A DNA stretch of 64,000 bases from Firmicutes bacterium UBA5493 (GCA_002424045.1 DIPH01000001.1:12790-76789), one strand, 5' to 3'; positions 42,460 to 51,784 are shown, numbered from the stretch's first letter. Translations and numbers: made by a program. The notes: generated by a model from the letters alone, not told the origin.

Positions 42460-43590
42460 TTAGAACTCTTCGCCAGCCCGGTCAGCCCACAGTCTGATAA
42501 ACTCTAGAAGCTGATCCCGAGAAGGGCTATGCATGTGGCGAACGTAAAAACCCGACGTCGCCTTGCCTACAGCCAACGATTCCTCCACGCCTAACTGTAA
42601 CATTAATCCTAGGCAAAATCCAGCATTAAAGTTGTCCCCTGCTCCGGTTGTCAGGCGCGGTTTCGATGTGAATGGACCTTCCACGTAGAAGTACTCTCCA
42701 TCCACATAAGCACCAGCTTCAAAAGTGGGGTGCACCATGACACACCACAGTCCTAAATCTGCACCCAGGGCCCTAACGATTTCCTCTAAATCTGCGTCTT
42801 CCACCGGTTTGCTGAGGGTCAAGCCCCGCACGGAGGCGATCTCTGATGCCTCTTTGCGATTAAGACCAAGGATCACCCGGTAGTAGGTAGAAAACCGACC
42901 AATGACCTCCAGGGCCTCGCAAATGTCCCCAGGGCTGCGTTTACTCGGATCAGCCAAGTCCACGAAAAAATACGGCCGATAACCATCGGGCTGGGGACTA
43001 CAAAGAGCCAGTAAGCCAGCCCAAATTTCGTTCATGTAAGGAGTCATGGTCCAATTCACCGTAGCCACCAAATCAGCTCCGCTAAAGATCCTCTTGAGCT
43101 GGTGGTTATCTACCTCTTTTTGAAGCGTTGCCCAATTCACATCGTTCAAAGACTCCATTTTTCCAAGCATCACCTTACCATCATCAAACTCTACAGCATC
43201 AGTGTGACCCGGTTCTGCGATGGAAAAGACCTGCGTGCATCCATCTGTGAGTTCGGTAAAAACAGGATGAATATTGGGGGATCCCAGAGAACCAACATAC
43301 GATACACTGGTTCCTGCCTTCACCAAGGCATTCGCCATGATGGGCCCGTTCCCACCAAGCTTCATGGTTTTTGGAACAAACTCAATATTGGTGCTGAGAC
43401 CCGCGGCCTTGGAAATACGCTCCCCAAACTGGCGTATATTCGTCATTCGTGTATATGAGTCAAAGGATTGCCTACGATCAACTACTTCTACGATCTCATC
43501 AACAAATCCATCAAACCCGATGGCCACGGAGAATCGGGCGGGATCGAGATTTTGCATGCGCTGATATAGTTGCCTTAATTTTACTTGCAT
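42460..43590 (-). CDS. PfkB-family (ribokinase-like) carbohydrate kinase
   Basis: A 376-residue sugar-kinase-fold protein. The N-terminal block IGFDGFVDEIVEVVD near residue 24, LGGNGPIMANAL near residue 78 and the C-terminal catalytic motif TTGAGDNFNAGF near residue 320 (the GAGD aspartate is the base) mark the PfkB family. The substrate cannot be read from the sequence; it is not a close match to fructokinase, ribokinase or adenosine kinase. It ends 33 bases before the FMN-binding protein gene, so they may share a transcript. Confidence 0.85.
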   Translation of the reverse strand: MQVKLRQLYQRMQNLDPARFSVAIGFDGFVDEIVEVVDRRQSFDSYTRMTNIRQFGERISKAAGLSTNIEFVPKTMKLGGNGPIMANALVKAGTSVSYVGSLGSPNIHPVFTELTDGCTQVFSIAEPGHTDAVEFDDGKVMLGKMESLNDVNWATLQKEVDNHQLKRIFSGADLVATVNWTMTPYMNEIWAGLLALCSPQPDGYRPYFFVDLADPSKRSPGDICEALEVIGRFSTYYRVILGLNRKEASEIASVRGLTLSKPVEDADLEEIVRALGADLGLWCVMVHPTFEAGAYVDGEYFYVEGPFTSKPRLTTGAGDNFNAGFCLGLMLQLGVEESLAVGKATSGFYVRHMHSPSRDQLLEFIRLWADRAGEEF

Positions 43591-43675
43591 CTCTGTCCAT
43601 TTACCTCCTAGAACAAGCTCTACTCACATTTCTCGATCTAGGGACAATTTCCTCCTGAAGATTATCAACAGTCTC

Positions 43676-44494
43676 CTAGTTCACTAAGAAGATCACCGCA
43701 TAACGGGCAAAGAAGTCATACTGCACCATGGCCTCCAAAACCCGGCGAGTGTCTTCTTCACTAATATACACCCCGGTCTGGGCTGCATCGGCCACCGCAA
43801 GCGCCTCCACCACCAGTGGAGCCACATAGGGATAATCAGAATCCACAGCTATACGGCTCAAAAGGTCAGAGGTTAACTCCGAACCATAGCCCACCACTCC
43901 CTGATCCTGCACAAAATCTTGTCCCGCCAAAACGCCACCATAGAGAAGTTGACCTGATTCGCTATAAATGCGGGGGCTCATTCCCCTTCTTACCTCGAGG
44001 TGGCGGGCATCAATTACCAAACCCGTATAAAAGGTGCCTTGCGTGGCAAGCTTTTCGCTCCAATACTCATACATCTGCTGGGACGAGGCGTAGCTCCGTT
44101 CCACCTTCAGATCCTTCCAATAGTAACGTCCTTCTTTGTCAGCTGTTACCACAAGCTCAAAGCGTCCTGGGCTAGGAGTGGTGTGTACTTCGGGCACGCT
44201 CAAGGTTGTCCAACCCCCACCTCCAACTAACTCGTGTCGTGATATATGATGCTCGGTTACTTCATTATTGTTCTTGATGTGGCATAGAGTCATAGTAACG
44301 GATGCATCAGCCAAGTCGGTGCGTAAAGCCATGCTAATCACATAGCTCTTTCCTGCCTCCAAAGGCAAATCAAAGCGAAATTCCTGCCCGGCACCGAGCA
44401 TTAAGGATGTACCCATTGCCATAACACCGCCACTTTCAGTCAATAAAAGGAACAATAACATTGAACCTGTAAGAATGTGAAAGAACTTTTTCAA
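43676..44494 (-). CDS. Secreted protein of unknown function
   Basis: A 272-residue protein with a signal peptide (about 1-26, cleavage near VMAMG). Residues 35-130 look like a beta-rich carbohydrate-binding-type jelly roll (EFRFDLPLEAGKSYVISMALRTD and PGRFELVVTADKEGRYYW). The C-terminal half is alpha/beta (TGLVIDARHLEVRRG near residue 155) and resembles the tail of proteins with SH3-like or LPP20-type domains only vaguely; I do not assign it. The TTG at 44494 follows GGAGG by 7 bases. Divergent from the M23 lipoprotein gene, which hints at a cell-surface role. Confidence 0.75.
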   Translation of the reverse strand: MKKFFHILTGSMLLFLLLTESGGVMAMGTSLMLGAGQEFRFDLPLEAGKSYVISMALRTDLADASVTMTLCHIKNNNEVTEHHISRHELVGGGGWTTLSVPEVHTTPSPGRFELVVTADKEGRYYWKDLKVERSYASSQQMYEYWSEKLATQGTFYTGLVIDARHLEVRRGMSPRIYSESGQLLYGGVLAGQDFVQDQGVVGYGSELTSDLLSRIAVDSDYPYVAPLVVEALAVADAAQTGVYISEEDTRRVLEAMVQYDFFARYAVIFLVN

Positions 44495-44584
44495 AACAGA
44501 ACCTCCATCTGGGGCGAATTTCCATTCGTGCCGATTTCCCCCTTAGCCTATACAATAAACTTACCACAAAAGGGGGAGTTTTTC

Positions 44585-45214
44585 TTGACTAGAAAATACT
44601 GGATTCTTTTTATCCTTGTACTTATTGCCCTGCCTATTACAGGATGTTCGTCCATTGCAGATCAGGGTGGGGGGGTGCCGTGGAAACCGCAACCTCTCTG
44701 GCTAACGGATGGTTTTGACTTTCCCGTAGGTAACCCCGATGGACGGGGCTGGTCGATCACAGGCTACAATTTCTTGAGTTGGAGCACGTATAGTAATTCT
44801 TACCACCCAGGGGAAGACTGGAATATTCCAGGCGCCGGCAACGGTGATCATGGTGAACCGGTCTATTCTGTGGCCAATGGAAAAGTCGTCTTCTCTGGAT
44901 GGAACACAGCCCTGGGTAACGTTATCTTAATCAAACACTCCATTTCTCCCGAGGATTTCGTATGGTCCCAGTACGCCCACCTAGATGAGCTCTGGGTATC
45001 CAAGGGAGAGCTAGTGGCTCGCCGCCAACCCATAGGCACTGTAGGCCGGGGTCCCAATAATCGTTTCGCCGCCCATCTCCACTTTGAGATGCGCAAGGAA
45101 GATCTTCCAGCCAACGCCTGGCCGCGAACGAATGGAGTGGCTTGGCCACGCTCGAGGGTAACAGATTATTGGCTCCATCCAACTTCCTTTATAAATCAAA
45201 ACAGACCACAATAG
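44585..45214 (+). CDS. M23-family peptidase lipoprotein (LytM/NlpD type)
   Basis: A 209-residue lipoprotein: hydrophobic leader with lipobox ITGC (Cys21), then a zinc endopeptidase-like domain. The metal ligands HxxxD (HPGEDW near residue 78) and HLHFE (near 163) are present, so it may cleave peptidoglycan cross-links outside the membrane. I chose the TTG at 44585, 6 bases after GGGGGAG, because it starts the signal peptide correctly; the longer open frame overlaps the divergent gene and has no site. murB follows 45 bases downstream. Confidence 0.88.
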   Translation: MTRKYWILFILVLIALPITGCSSIADQGGGVPWKPQPLWLTDGFDFPVGNPDGRGWSITGYNFLSWSTYSNSYHPGEDWNIPGAGNGDHGEPVYSVANGKVVFSGWNTALGNVILIKHSISPEDFVWSQYAHLDELWVSKGELVARRQPIGTVGRGPNNRFAAHLHFEMRKEDLPANAWPRTNGVAWPRSRVTDYWLHPTSFINQNRPQ

Positions 45215-45259
45215 CGTTTTATGCTAGAATATAGATAGCAAGAGTGAGGAGGCGCTACT

Positions 45260-46126
45260 ATGTTCCTTAAAGATTACCCTCTATCTAAGGTCACGTCGCT
45301 AGGGGTGGGAGGACCGGCCGACTTCTTCATCCAGCCAAAGTCCACCCACGAGGTTGTCCAGGCCCAAAACTTTTCAGCAGAGAAAGGGTTACCCCTGACC
45401 ATTATCGGGTATGGTACAAATCTCTTGATTCGCGACGGGGGAATTCGAGGGGTTGTCCTGCAAATGGCCCAGGCCTTTGCGGGAGCCAAGGTAGAAGGCA
45501 CCATCCTCACTGCCCAGGCTGGATGTCTCCTAGGCTCCTTAAGCAAACTGGCCCTACATCACCACCTCAGCGGTCTGGAGTTCGCCGTGGGTATACCCGG
45601 TGGATTAGGAGGAGCCGCCTTTATGAATGCCGGTGCCTATGGCGGTGAAATTGGGCCTCTGATCCGCAGCATACAGTACGTCCAAAACGGACAGCCCGGC
45701 ACCTGGAACCGTGACGAATTTTATTTTTCCTATCGGTCCAGTCGCCTCCAGGGTGATGCCAAGGGCGCCATCGTTACCCAAGCGGAACTCGAACTTACCC
45801 CTGGAGAGCCTTGCGACATTTTTCAAAAAATGGACGATTTTCAAAACCAAAGACGTAGCAAGCAGCCACTAGAATACCCCAGCGCCGGTAGCACATTCAA
45901 ACGTCCTCCAGGACACTACGTGGGACCACTGATCGAGAAGGCGGGACTGAAGGGTTTTAGGATCGGTGGAGCCCAAGTATCCACCAAGCACGCGGGCTTC
46001 ATTATCAAGACCGGCGAGGCCACAGCCCAGGACTTCTTGGACTTGATCGCCAAAATCCAAGATACGATCCGGCAAGGCTTCGGCGTTCAGCTCGAACCGG
46101 AAATTCGCATACTTGGAGAAGATTAA
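45260..46126 (+). CDS. murB: UDP-N-acetylenolpyruvoylglucosamine reductase
   Basis: A 288-residue FAD enzyme that makes UDP-MurNAc for peptidoglycan. Visible: SLGVGGPADFF near residue 13, the FAD-binding GYGTNLLIRDGG near residue 50, IPGGLGGAAFMNAGAYGGE near 112, the catalytic YRSS near 158, SAGSTFKRP near 209 (proton-donor serine) and the final PEIRILG with the conserved glutamate. Slightly shorter than most MurB proteins but complete. Good GAGGAGG site at about 8 bases. It fits with the preceding peptidoglycan peptidase gene. Confidence 0.95.
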   Translation: MFLKDYPLSKVTSLGVGGPADFFIQPKSTHEVVQAQNFSAEKGLPLTIIGYGTNLLIRDGGIRGVVLQMAQAFAGAKVEGTILTAQAGCLLGSLSKLALHHHLSGLEFAVGIPGGLGGAAFMNAGAYGGEIGPLIRSIQYVQNGQPGTWNRDEFYFSYRSSRLQGDAKGAIVTQAELELTPGEPCDIFQKMDDFQNQRRSKQPLEYPSAGSTFKRPPGHYVGPLIEKAGLKGFRIGGAQVSTKHAGFIIKTGEATAQDFLDLIAKIQDTIRQGFGVQLEPEIRILGED

Positions 46127-46139
46127 GACTACCTCCCAG

Positions 46140-47135
46140 TCATCGTTTGAGTTTTTCTACATTTTCTTTCACTTCTCTGTAGGTGGCAGGATTTAGATGG
46201 GCCTTTTCCAGAAGTCGCAACACCTCTTCCACCCTGCGGGTATCGAAAACCTGATCCTTTTTCACATAAGGTTTTCTGACTTGAAAACGTTTGTGGCCTT
46301 GTGACCGGTCATGAGCGCTTAAGTACAACTCCTCCTTGATCAATCGCCTGCAATACCCCACAGGGCAATGCTCATTACGGCACATCTTTTCATGGAGACA
46401 GAGTTCGTCTAAGGCCTTATCTAGCGCCTGGAGGTGCCCCGCAACTGCTTTGAAGGTACCTGGCTTGACTACAGCTTGGCGCCTTTCCCTAAAGAGCGGG
46501 ATCAACAGGGACATAAGCAGTGCTGCTAAGAACCCTAAGAACAAAATCGCATTTGGAACGGTCAGAAATCTATCGGGGACGGTCTGGGCTAGATGAAAGA
46601 GGCCGAATCCTATAAACACAGCACTGGATATTAACTTGAGGGAAAAGTCGGGAATCCGCTCGCCAAGTTTACTACCAACTAAAATGGCAACTAGACTCGT
46701 TAAGACCATGCCCAGCACAGTTCCAGCCAGAATTGCCCAGGGAAACAGAGCGTTCGATGCTAGAGCAATGGCGGTCAGTTGCGTCTTGTCGCCTAGTTCA
46801 CCTAAAAAAAAAGCTAAGGCCACCACCAGTACAGGACTGGTAAAAGCCCTATTTGCACCGTGGCCCTCATCGTCTGTGCTCCTCAGTGTCCATAATCCAA
46901 AACCCAGAAACAACAGAGCTGATCCGAAACGAATAGCCGATAACGGTACGATGTGGGCCAGATACGCCCCAATGATCACCGCTAAGCCGTGATTTAAAAA
47001 AGACCCGAGGGCTACCCCAGTCAGCACTTGTCCCACCGAAAACTGTAAAGCGAATGTCATGGCAAGTATTTGAGTTTTGTCTCCTAGTTCTGCGATAAAA
47101 ATCAAGCCTGCCGCTTTCCCTATTTCATAGAGCAT
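46140..47135 (-). CDS. GDT1/TMEM165-family (UPF0016) cation transporter with C-terminal extension
   Basis: About 331 residues. Two repeats of three helices each carry the family's ELGDKTQ motif, near residues 16 and 112, which form the cation-binding site; relatives move Mn2+ or Ca2+. After the sixth helix (about residue 205) comes a soluble extension of about 120 residues with cysteines and histidines (CLHEKMCRNEHCPVGYC near 237) and a basic helix, not usual in bacterial GDT1 proteins. The ATG at 47135 follows GGAAGGG by 9 bases. No Mn riboswitch is visible upstream. Confidence 0.88.
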   Translation of the reverse strand: MLYEIGKAAGLIFIAELGDKTQILAMTFALQFSVGQVLTGVALGSFLNHGLAVIIGAYLAHIVPLSAIRFGSALLFLGFGLWTLRSTDDEGHGANRAFTSPVLVVALAFFLGELGDKTQLTAIALASNALFPWAILAGTVLGMVLTSLVAILVGSKLGERIPDFSLKLISSAVFIGFGLFHLAQTVPDRFLTVPNAILFLGFLAALLMSLLIPLFRERRQAVVKPGTFKAVAGHLQALDKALDELCLHEKMCRNEHCPVGYCRRLIKEELYLSAHDRSQGHKRFQVRKPYVKKDQVFDTRRVEEVLRLLEKAHLNPATYREVKENVEKLKR

Positions 47136-47244
47136 TATGTTCGTCCCTTCCAATAGACACAGTTAAGATTTCTTGACAAGAAACATGCGACTCTGGCAGG
47201 AATTTCGAACCTGCACAGGGTATAAGGATCTGCGAGGGGAGGTA

Positions 47245-47460
47245 ATGAGAATGAGCACCATGTTTAAGACCGGCGAATTTTTCGTGCGTCTTCGCGTTCA
47301 AGGAGAACGCCCCAAGTTAACAATCTGGAATCACAACGGCACAAAAATAATCAGTGAGTTTATTAGCAGCACTACACCAAATTTTTGGATCCAAATCGGC
47401 AAGCTAACATCGCAGGACGTGGTTGATCAAGTTCAATCCCTACTTCAAAACGAAAAATAA
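47245..47460 (+). CDS. Small protein of unknown function
   Basis: A 71-residue protein (from the ATG at 47245; another ATG is two codons later) preceded by GAGGGGAGG. Composition is that of a small beta-rich fold (FFVRLRVQGERPKLTIWNHNG). No family recognised. It lies between the GDT1 gene (divergent) and cutC (same direction, 69 bases downstream), with a weak hairpin between it and cutC. Confidence 0.6.
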   Translation: MRMSTMFKTGEFFVRLRVQGERPKLTIWNHNGTKIISEFISSTTPNFWIQIGKLTSQDVVDQVQSLLQNEK

Positions 47461-47477
47461 ACAACTGCTCCAATAAA

Positions 47478-47508
47478 CAGCCTTGCCAGATCCGGCGAGG
47501 CTGGTTTT
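47478..47508 (+). terminator. Weak terminator-like hairpin before cutC
   Basis: A 10-pair stem with one G-T pair (47478-47487 with 47494-47503) followed by only four T residues. Confidence 0.5.
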
Positions 47509-47529
47509 GCGTGGAAAGGAGACCTGAGA

Positions 47530-48276
47530 ATGCTCGTTGAAGTTGTTTGCTACACAATCGAAGATGTCTTTAGGGCCCGTAAGGCCAGAGCCCACAGGGT
47601 AGAGCTCTGTGCAGATCCTGGTGCTGGCGGTACTACACCGAATTATGGGTTCATAAAGCAGAGCGCCAAATTTGACGATATTGATACCATGGTAATGATA
47701 CGCCCCCGAGGCGGTGATTTCCTCTATAACGGCCAGGAGATTTTGCAAATGGAAGACGATATCCGCCTGGCCGCTCAGTTAGGTGTACAGGGAGTAGTCT
47801 TTGGAGTACTCGATGAGACTGGCTCCTTCGATAGGCCTGCCATGTCACGCCTGGTTCGGCTTGCTAAGGGTCTACAGCTTGAGATCACGTGCCACCGTGC
47901 CTTTGACGTGGCTCGCGATCCCCATGAATCCTTACAAATCTTGATAGAGTTGGGCGTGGATCGGCTCCTTACCTCAGGGCAACAGAAGACCGCGGTAGAA
48001 GGAATTCCCCTCATACGCGAACTCATAAAACGAGCTGAGGGGAGAATCTCCATTATGCCGGGAGGCGGCATTCGCCCTGAGCATGCAGGAGAGTTCCTCA
48101 AGCTAGATGTGGCAGAAATTCACACAGGAAGCAAGACTAAGGTTCCGTCCCGTATGAAATACGCCCCTTCCGACGTCAAGATGGGATCCGATGATACCCA
48201 GGAGTATCACTGGTTCGTTGATGTAGAAGCAATCAAATCTATTGTAGAGACGGTGAGAGGTGAGCGCTTGTGCTAA
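47530..48276 (+). CDS. cutC: CutC-family protein
   Basis: A 248-residue TIM-barrel protein. Hallmarks are the N-terminal VEVVCYTIEDVFRARKARAHRVELCAD, MVMIRPRGGDF near 54, and HRAFDVARDP near 118. CutC was named for copper homeostasis, but its biochemical role is not established. It overlaps the next gene, a metal exporter, by 7 bases, which supports a link to metals here. Start ATG follows GGAAAGGAG. Confidence 0.92.
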   Translation: MLVEVVCYTIEDVFRARKARAHRVELCADPGAGGTTPNYGFIKQSAKFDDIDTMVMIRPRGGDFLYNGQEILQMEDDIRLAAQLGVQGVVFGVLDETGSFDRPAMSRLVRLAKGLQLEITCHRAFDVARDPHESLQILIELGVDRLLTSGQQKTAVEGIPLIRELIKRAEGRISIMPGGGIRPEHAGEFLKLDVAEIHTGSKTKVPSRMKYAPSDVKMGSDDTQEYHWFVDVEAIKSIVETVRGERLC

Positions 48277-49520
48277 AAGAAATCCTAGGTCTAGTCGTCG
48301 TTAGTGCGGAAAATGCCTTTATTCAAGTCACCGTATTTGTCGGAGCAGTACTCCTACTCTTTGGCTATGTTGACTACATTTTATCAGGGCGATTGGTGCA
48401 GACGATCGGAGCAGCAAAAAAACTTCAGCCGGTGATAGGTGCGATTTTGGGTCTTATTCCCGGGTGCGGCGGAGCTATTTTTGTCATGCCCCTCTTTCCT
48501 AGAGGAGTCGTGAGTTTTGGAACGGTGATCGCCACCCTATTGGCCACCATGGGTGATTCCGCCTTTGTGCTGATGTCCGTCATGCCTAAACAATGGATTT
48601 TCGTATCCGTCATCTCGTTTTTTGTGGCAGTCGCTGTAGGTTATATTGTAGACCTCACCCCCATCGGAGATAGACTCCTAGAAAAATACAAAGAAACCCA
48701 AGAAAAGAAGGCCAAAGCACGCCAGCGCCATAAGGAACTGGATCATAGCATTTTCGAGAGCGAAACCGGGATTGCCCATGACCACTGGACTCATATTGGC
48801 CACGATGAGGGTGATGACATCGACTTAGCCCTGCACCATGGCACAAAAGGGCATCAGGATATCAATACCTTTGCCTACAAAGCAACCCATCGCGGCTATA
48901 TGATTTACTGGGTCATCATTTCGTTGGGCCTAATTCTGGGGATCATGGATCTCCTTCAAATTGATCTCAATGAACTCCTTATTCCCAACTTGGGCCTGAT
49001 TTTCGGTGTAACAGGTACCGCCGCCTCTATAGTGTTGATGATCTTAGGCAAAAAGTTAATTGCTAACGACACCCACGAAGAGTCAGAGATGAAATTAGCC
49101 AGCCTTAAAGAAACATTTGTCCATAACGCCCAAGAAACAGCCTTCGTAGGAACATGGGTCTTTGCAGCCTATTTCGCCTACGAGCTCTTTGTCTTATCTC
49201 TAGGCTCGGGAAGCTATCTAGCGGGAGAAATGGCCATCACTAGCTTTCTGGCCCAGACCGGTTTAATGGCAGTTATAATTGGGGCCCTAGTGGGGGTAAT
49301 TCCAGGCTGCGGTCCACAGATCATCTTCGTAACCCTGTTTACCCGGGGTCTCGTTCCCTTCTCTGCCCTACTGGCCAATGCCTTGTCCCAAGATGGCGAT
49401 GCCCTATTCCCCCTTATTGCCATTGATAAGCGTTCAGCCGTATGGGCTACGATAGTTAACACCATACCCGCTCTCATCGTGGGGATCTTAGCCTATTGGA
49501 TCGAAATGACGTACTTCTAG
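48270..49520 (+). CDS. Putative heavy-metal exporter, 10-TM family (manganese/arsenic type)
   Basis: A 416-residue membrane protein made of two inverted-topology halves, each with a PGCG motif (LIPGCGGAIFVMPLF near residue 63 and VIPGCGPQIIFVTLF near 345). A cytoplasmic loop between them is rich in His and Asp (HDHWTHIGHDEGDD near residue 172), likely a metal sensor. It matches the family labelled putative manganese transporter / 10TM heavy-metal exporter. Starts at a GTG inside the last codons of cutC. Convergent with the next gene; the stops overlap by 4 bases. Confidence 0.85.
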   Translation: MLKEILGLVVVSAENAFIQVTVFVGAVLLLFGYVDYILSGRLVQTIGAAKKLQPVIGAILGLIPGCGGAIFVMPLFPRGVVSFGTVIATLLATMGDSAFVLMSVMPKQWIFVSVISFFVAVAVGYIVDLTPIGDRLLEKYKETQEKKAKARQRHKELDHSIFESETGIAHDHWTHIGHDEGDDIDLALHHGTKGHQDINTFAYKATHRGYMIYWVIISLGLILGIMDLLQIDLNELLIPNLGLIFGVTGTAASIVLMILGKKLIANDTHEESEMKLASLKETFVHNAQETAFVGTWVFAAYFAYELFVLSLGSGSYLAGEMAITSFLAQTGLMAVIIGALVGVIPGCGPQIIFVTLFTRGLVPFSALLANALSQDGDALFPLIAIDKRSAVWATIVNTIPALIVGILAYWIEMTYF

Positions 49521-50923
49521 CGTGTAAGGGCCGTCAAACCCGCTGCGGTGATGGCCTGCCCCACCCTGCGGTCGCTCTCATCGGGCAGGTGGAAGTTTAT
49601 CTTGGAAAGTTCGGGAAAGTCCGCGTTCAACACTTCGCGGGCTTTTTCTAAAATTAGAATGCCACCCCGACCTGAAGTAACCCGACCTAAGATAAGTAGG
49701 TGTTTGATATCGTAAAAGTCGGCATAATAGGCAACGGAATAACCCAAATAGGTACCGATGCTCTCAAAGATTTTCTGGGCGCCTTCGTGGCCTTTTCCTA
49801 GCAGATCTTGAACCACTTTTAGCTTTTCAGCCGGCGTCAGGTTTTCATCCAAGTCAATTCCAGCGGCAGGGGCCAATTTGATCACAGCATCCTGGGAAAA
49901 GTACTTTACCCCACAACCGTAGTCACCAGACCACTCGTCAACCATGGCCTCTGGATTATAGTCAACGGGCATAAAGGACAGTTCGTTGAGCCAACCGGTG
50001 AGGGAACCCTCTGCATCCACATAACCAACTGCCTCACTCGTTCCCATGGCTATACCCAAGATGTTGGTATCCTGTAGGGACGAAGCCCCTGCTAGTGCCG
50101 TCACATCTCCATCATTGCGAACTTCAATTGGTACATTGCCGAGTTCTTTGGCCACTCTAGGATAAATATCCTTCACTTTAGCATCAAACAACTCCTGGGG
50201 TACTTTCAGAAAAAGCGAAGCCACCATGGTCCGATTGTTTATGTAGATTCCAGCCGAACTCACACCGATGGCATCAACCCTAGGGAGGTGAGCGGCTGCT
50301 CGTTTGACCGAATCCATAATGCCCTCAAAATGATAGTCTGGGTCTTCTGTCACCTTCGGATGCCACACCGTTTCATCACTATATAGCACTTTACCATCCA
50401 TGACAGCTGCCACTTTGCGATCACTCCCGCCAGCATCAAAGCCGATACGGCAGCCGTCTAGGTGACCTCCCACTGCTTCCGTCTTTTCGTAAGCCTGAGG
50501 CATCTCGGAAAGAACTGCGATTTCCACAGTAAAGACCTGTTCATAAACGCGCCCCATAAACTCCGCATCGAACTCTCTTTGACCGCCTTTTGCATAGGCT
50601 ACCTTTAGCGCCTCCCCCACCTGGGTTGATCCGCCCACAGTTACTTTCCAGCCACCTTTCACCCATAGTAGACACTTCACCAGGCGCTCCATATAGAAAT
50701 AATTAGCCTCATCCCAAGCATCTTTGATTCCGGAAGGAAAAAGATTCGTCTCGTAGACTGCGACTTGGCTCTGATCCCGCTCAATTGCAACGGCAACGGG
50801 CTGGGCTCGACCACATGCTTGAACGGCCTGGGCAAAAGCCCTATTCCATAACACAGCAGGGCGAAAATCTGGATCCAGTTCTGGAACCAGTCTGGGTGTT
50901 GCTTCCCTATCTAGGTTCATCAT
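49517..50923 (-). CDS. ASKHA-fold sugar kinase/ATPase (ROK-like)
   Basis: A 468-residue protein of the actin/hexokinase superfamily. It has a phosphate-1-like loop GFDAGGSDRKVAAVMDG near residue 160, a middle block VRNDGDVTALAGA near 277, an adenosine-type AMGTSEAVGYVD near 299 and a late LGRVTSGRGGILIL near 420. It resembles ROK and BadF-type proteins with an extra N-terminal region of about 155 residues. Substrate unknown. The ATG at 50923 follows GGAGGT by 8 bases. Apparently monocistronic. Confidence 0.75.
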   Translation of the reverse strand: MMNLDREATPRLVPELDPDFRPAVLWNRAFAQAVQACGRAQPVAVAIERDQSQVAVYETNLFPSGIKDAWDEANYFYMERLVKCLLWVKGGWKVTVGGSTQVGEALKVAYAKGGQREFDAEFMGRVYEQVFTVEIAVLSEMPQAYEKTEAVGGHLDGCRIGFDAGGSDRKVAAVMDGKVLYSDETVWHPKVTEDPDYHFEGIMDSVKRAAAHLPRVDAIGVSSAGIYINNRTMVASLFLKVPQELFDAKVKDIYPRVAKELGNVPIEVRNDGDVTALAGASSLQDTNILGIAMGTSEAVGYVDAEGSLTGWLNELSFMPVDYNPEAMVDEWSGDYGCGVKYFSQDAVIKLAPAAGIDLDENLTPAEKLKVVQDLLGKGHEGAQKIFESIGTYLGYSVAYYADFYDIKHLLILGRVTSGRGGILILEKAREVLNADFPELSKINFHLPDESDRRVGQAITAAGLTALTR

Positions 50924-51080
50924 GTCTATCTACCTCCGTAATGGTCTCCTTGACCATAATTCTCCATGAGCAAAATATCGCCTTGCCAGTCTCAAGGGCC
51001 CATAAAGATAGATATGTAAGGTATGTCCATGATATACTAAAAGACACGTATACCTAAAAATAGGCAGGAGGCGAAAAGGC

Positions 51081-51734
51081 ATGCCTAGACCCCAATACTT
51101 TGTTTATGGAAGGACGGAAATAGAGCACCTTCAGTCCCAGGACAAAAAGCTCGGGGAAGCCATCGAGCAAATTGGGCCCATCGAGCGAGAAGTCTATCCT
51201 GATCTTTTTCCAGCCTTAGTTAAATCCATTGTAGGGCAACAGATCTCCACCAAGGCTCAAGAAACCATTTGGGGACGCATCCAAGAGCGTTTCAAACCCT
51301 TTACACCAGAAGTTCTAAAAGGCGCGGCCACGAAGGAACTGCAAAGCTGCGGTATTTCCATGCGCAAAGCCACCTACATCCATGCCATGACCAAGGCCAT
51401 CGTAGAAGGTCAAATTGATTTGGATGCCTTGCACACCATGTCCGATGAAGATGTTTGCGCCGAGTTAACCACGCTTAAGGGCATAGGAATCTGGACTGCC
51501 GAAATGCTCCTCACATTCTCCCTCCAAAGACCGGACATTGTCAGTTTCGGAGATCTGGCTATCCTAAGGGGTATGCGCATGCTCTATCGTCACCGCAAGA
51601 TCACCCCAGAGCTTTTCACCAAGTACAAAAGGCGTTATTCCCCCTACGGAACAGTAGCCAGCCTCTACCTCTGGGCGATCGCGGGAGGAGCAATCCCTGA
51701 ACTGACGGATCCTGCGCCGAAAAAGAAAAAGTAA
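51081..51734 (+). CDS. DNA-3-methyladenine glycosylase (AlkA-like, HhH-GPD)
   Basis: A 217-residue base-excision repair enzyme. The helix-hairpin-helix LKGIGIWTA lies at 132-140 and the catalytic aspartate is Asp158 in VSFGDLA, with the conserved KSIVGQQIS stretch near residue 48. It is the short form without the AlkA N-terminal domain, and without the Fe-S cysteines of Nth. The lysine-rich tail (PAPKKKK) may aid DNA binding. Good AGGAGG site. Confidence 0.92.
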   Translation: MPRPQYFVYGRTEIEHLQSQDKKLGEAIEQIGPIEREVYPDLFPALVKSIVGQQISTKAQETIWGRIQERFKPFTPEVLKGAATKELQSCGISMRKATYIHAMTKAIVEGQIDLDALHTMSDEDVCAELTTLKGIGIWTAEMLLTFSLQRPDIVSFGDLAILRGMRMLYRHRKITPELFTKYKRRYSPYGTVASLYLWAIAGGAIPELTDPAPKKKK

Positions 51735-51763
51735 GGACCGCGACAGAAAACCCACCGCGGTCC
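51720..51763 (-). terminator. Terminator after the old yellow enzyme gene
   Basis: Perfect 8-base arms (51735-51742 with 51756-51763) with a 13-base loop. On the minus strand the stem is followed by a TTTTTCTTTTT stretch, which lies in the lysine-coding tail of the convergent glycosylase gene. Confidence 0.65.
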
Positions 51764-51784
51764 CTATTCGTTATGTTTCTTAAT

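Noticed and set aside
47136..47244. Manganese (yybP-ykoY) riboswitch upstream of the GDT1 gene
   Set aside because: The short region lacks the paired conserved loops of that class.
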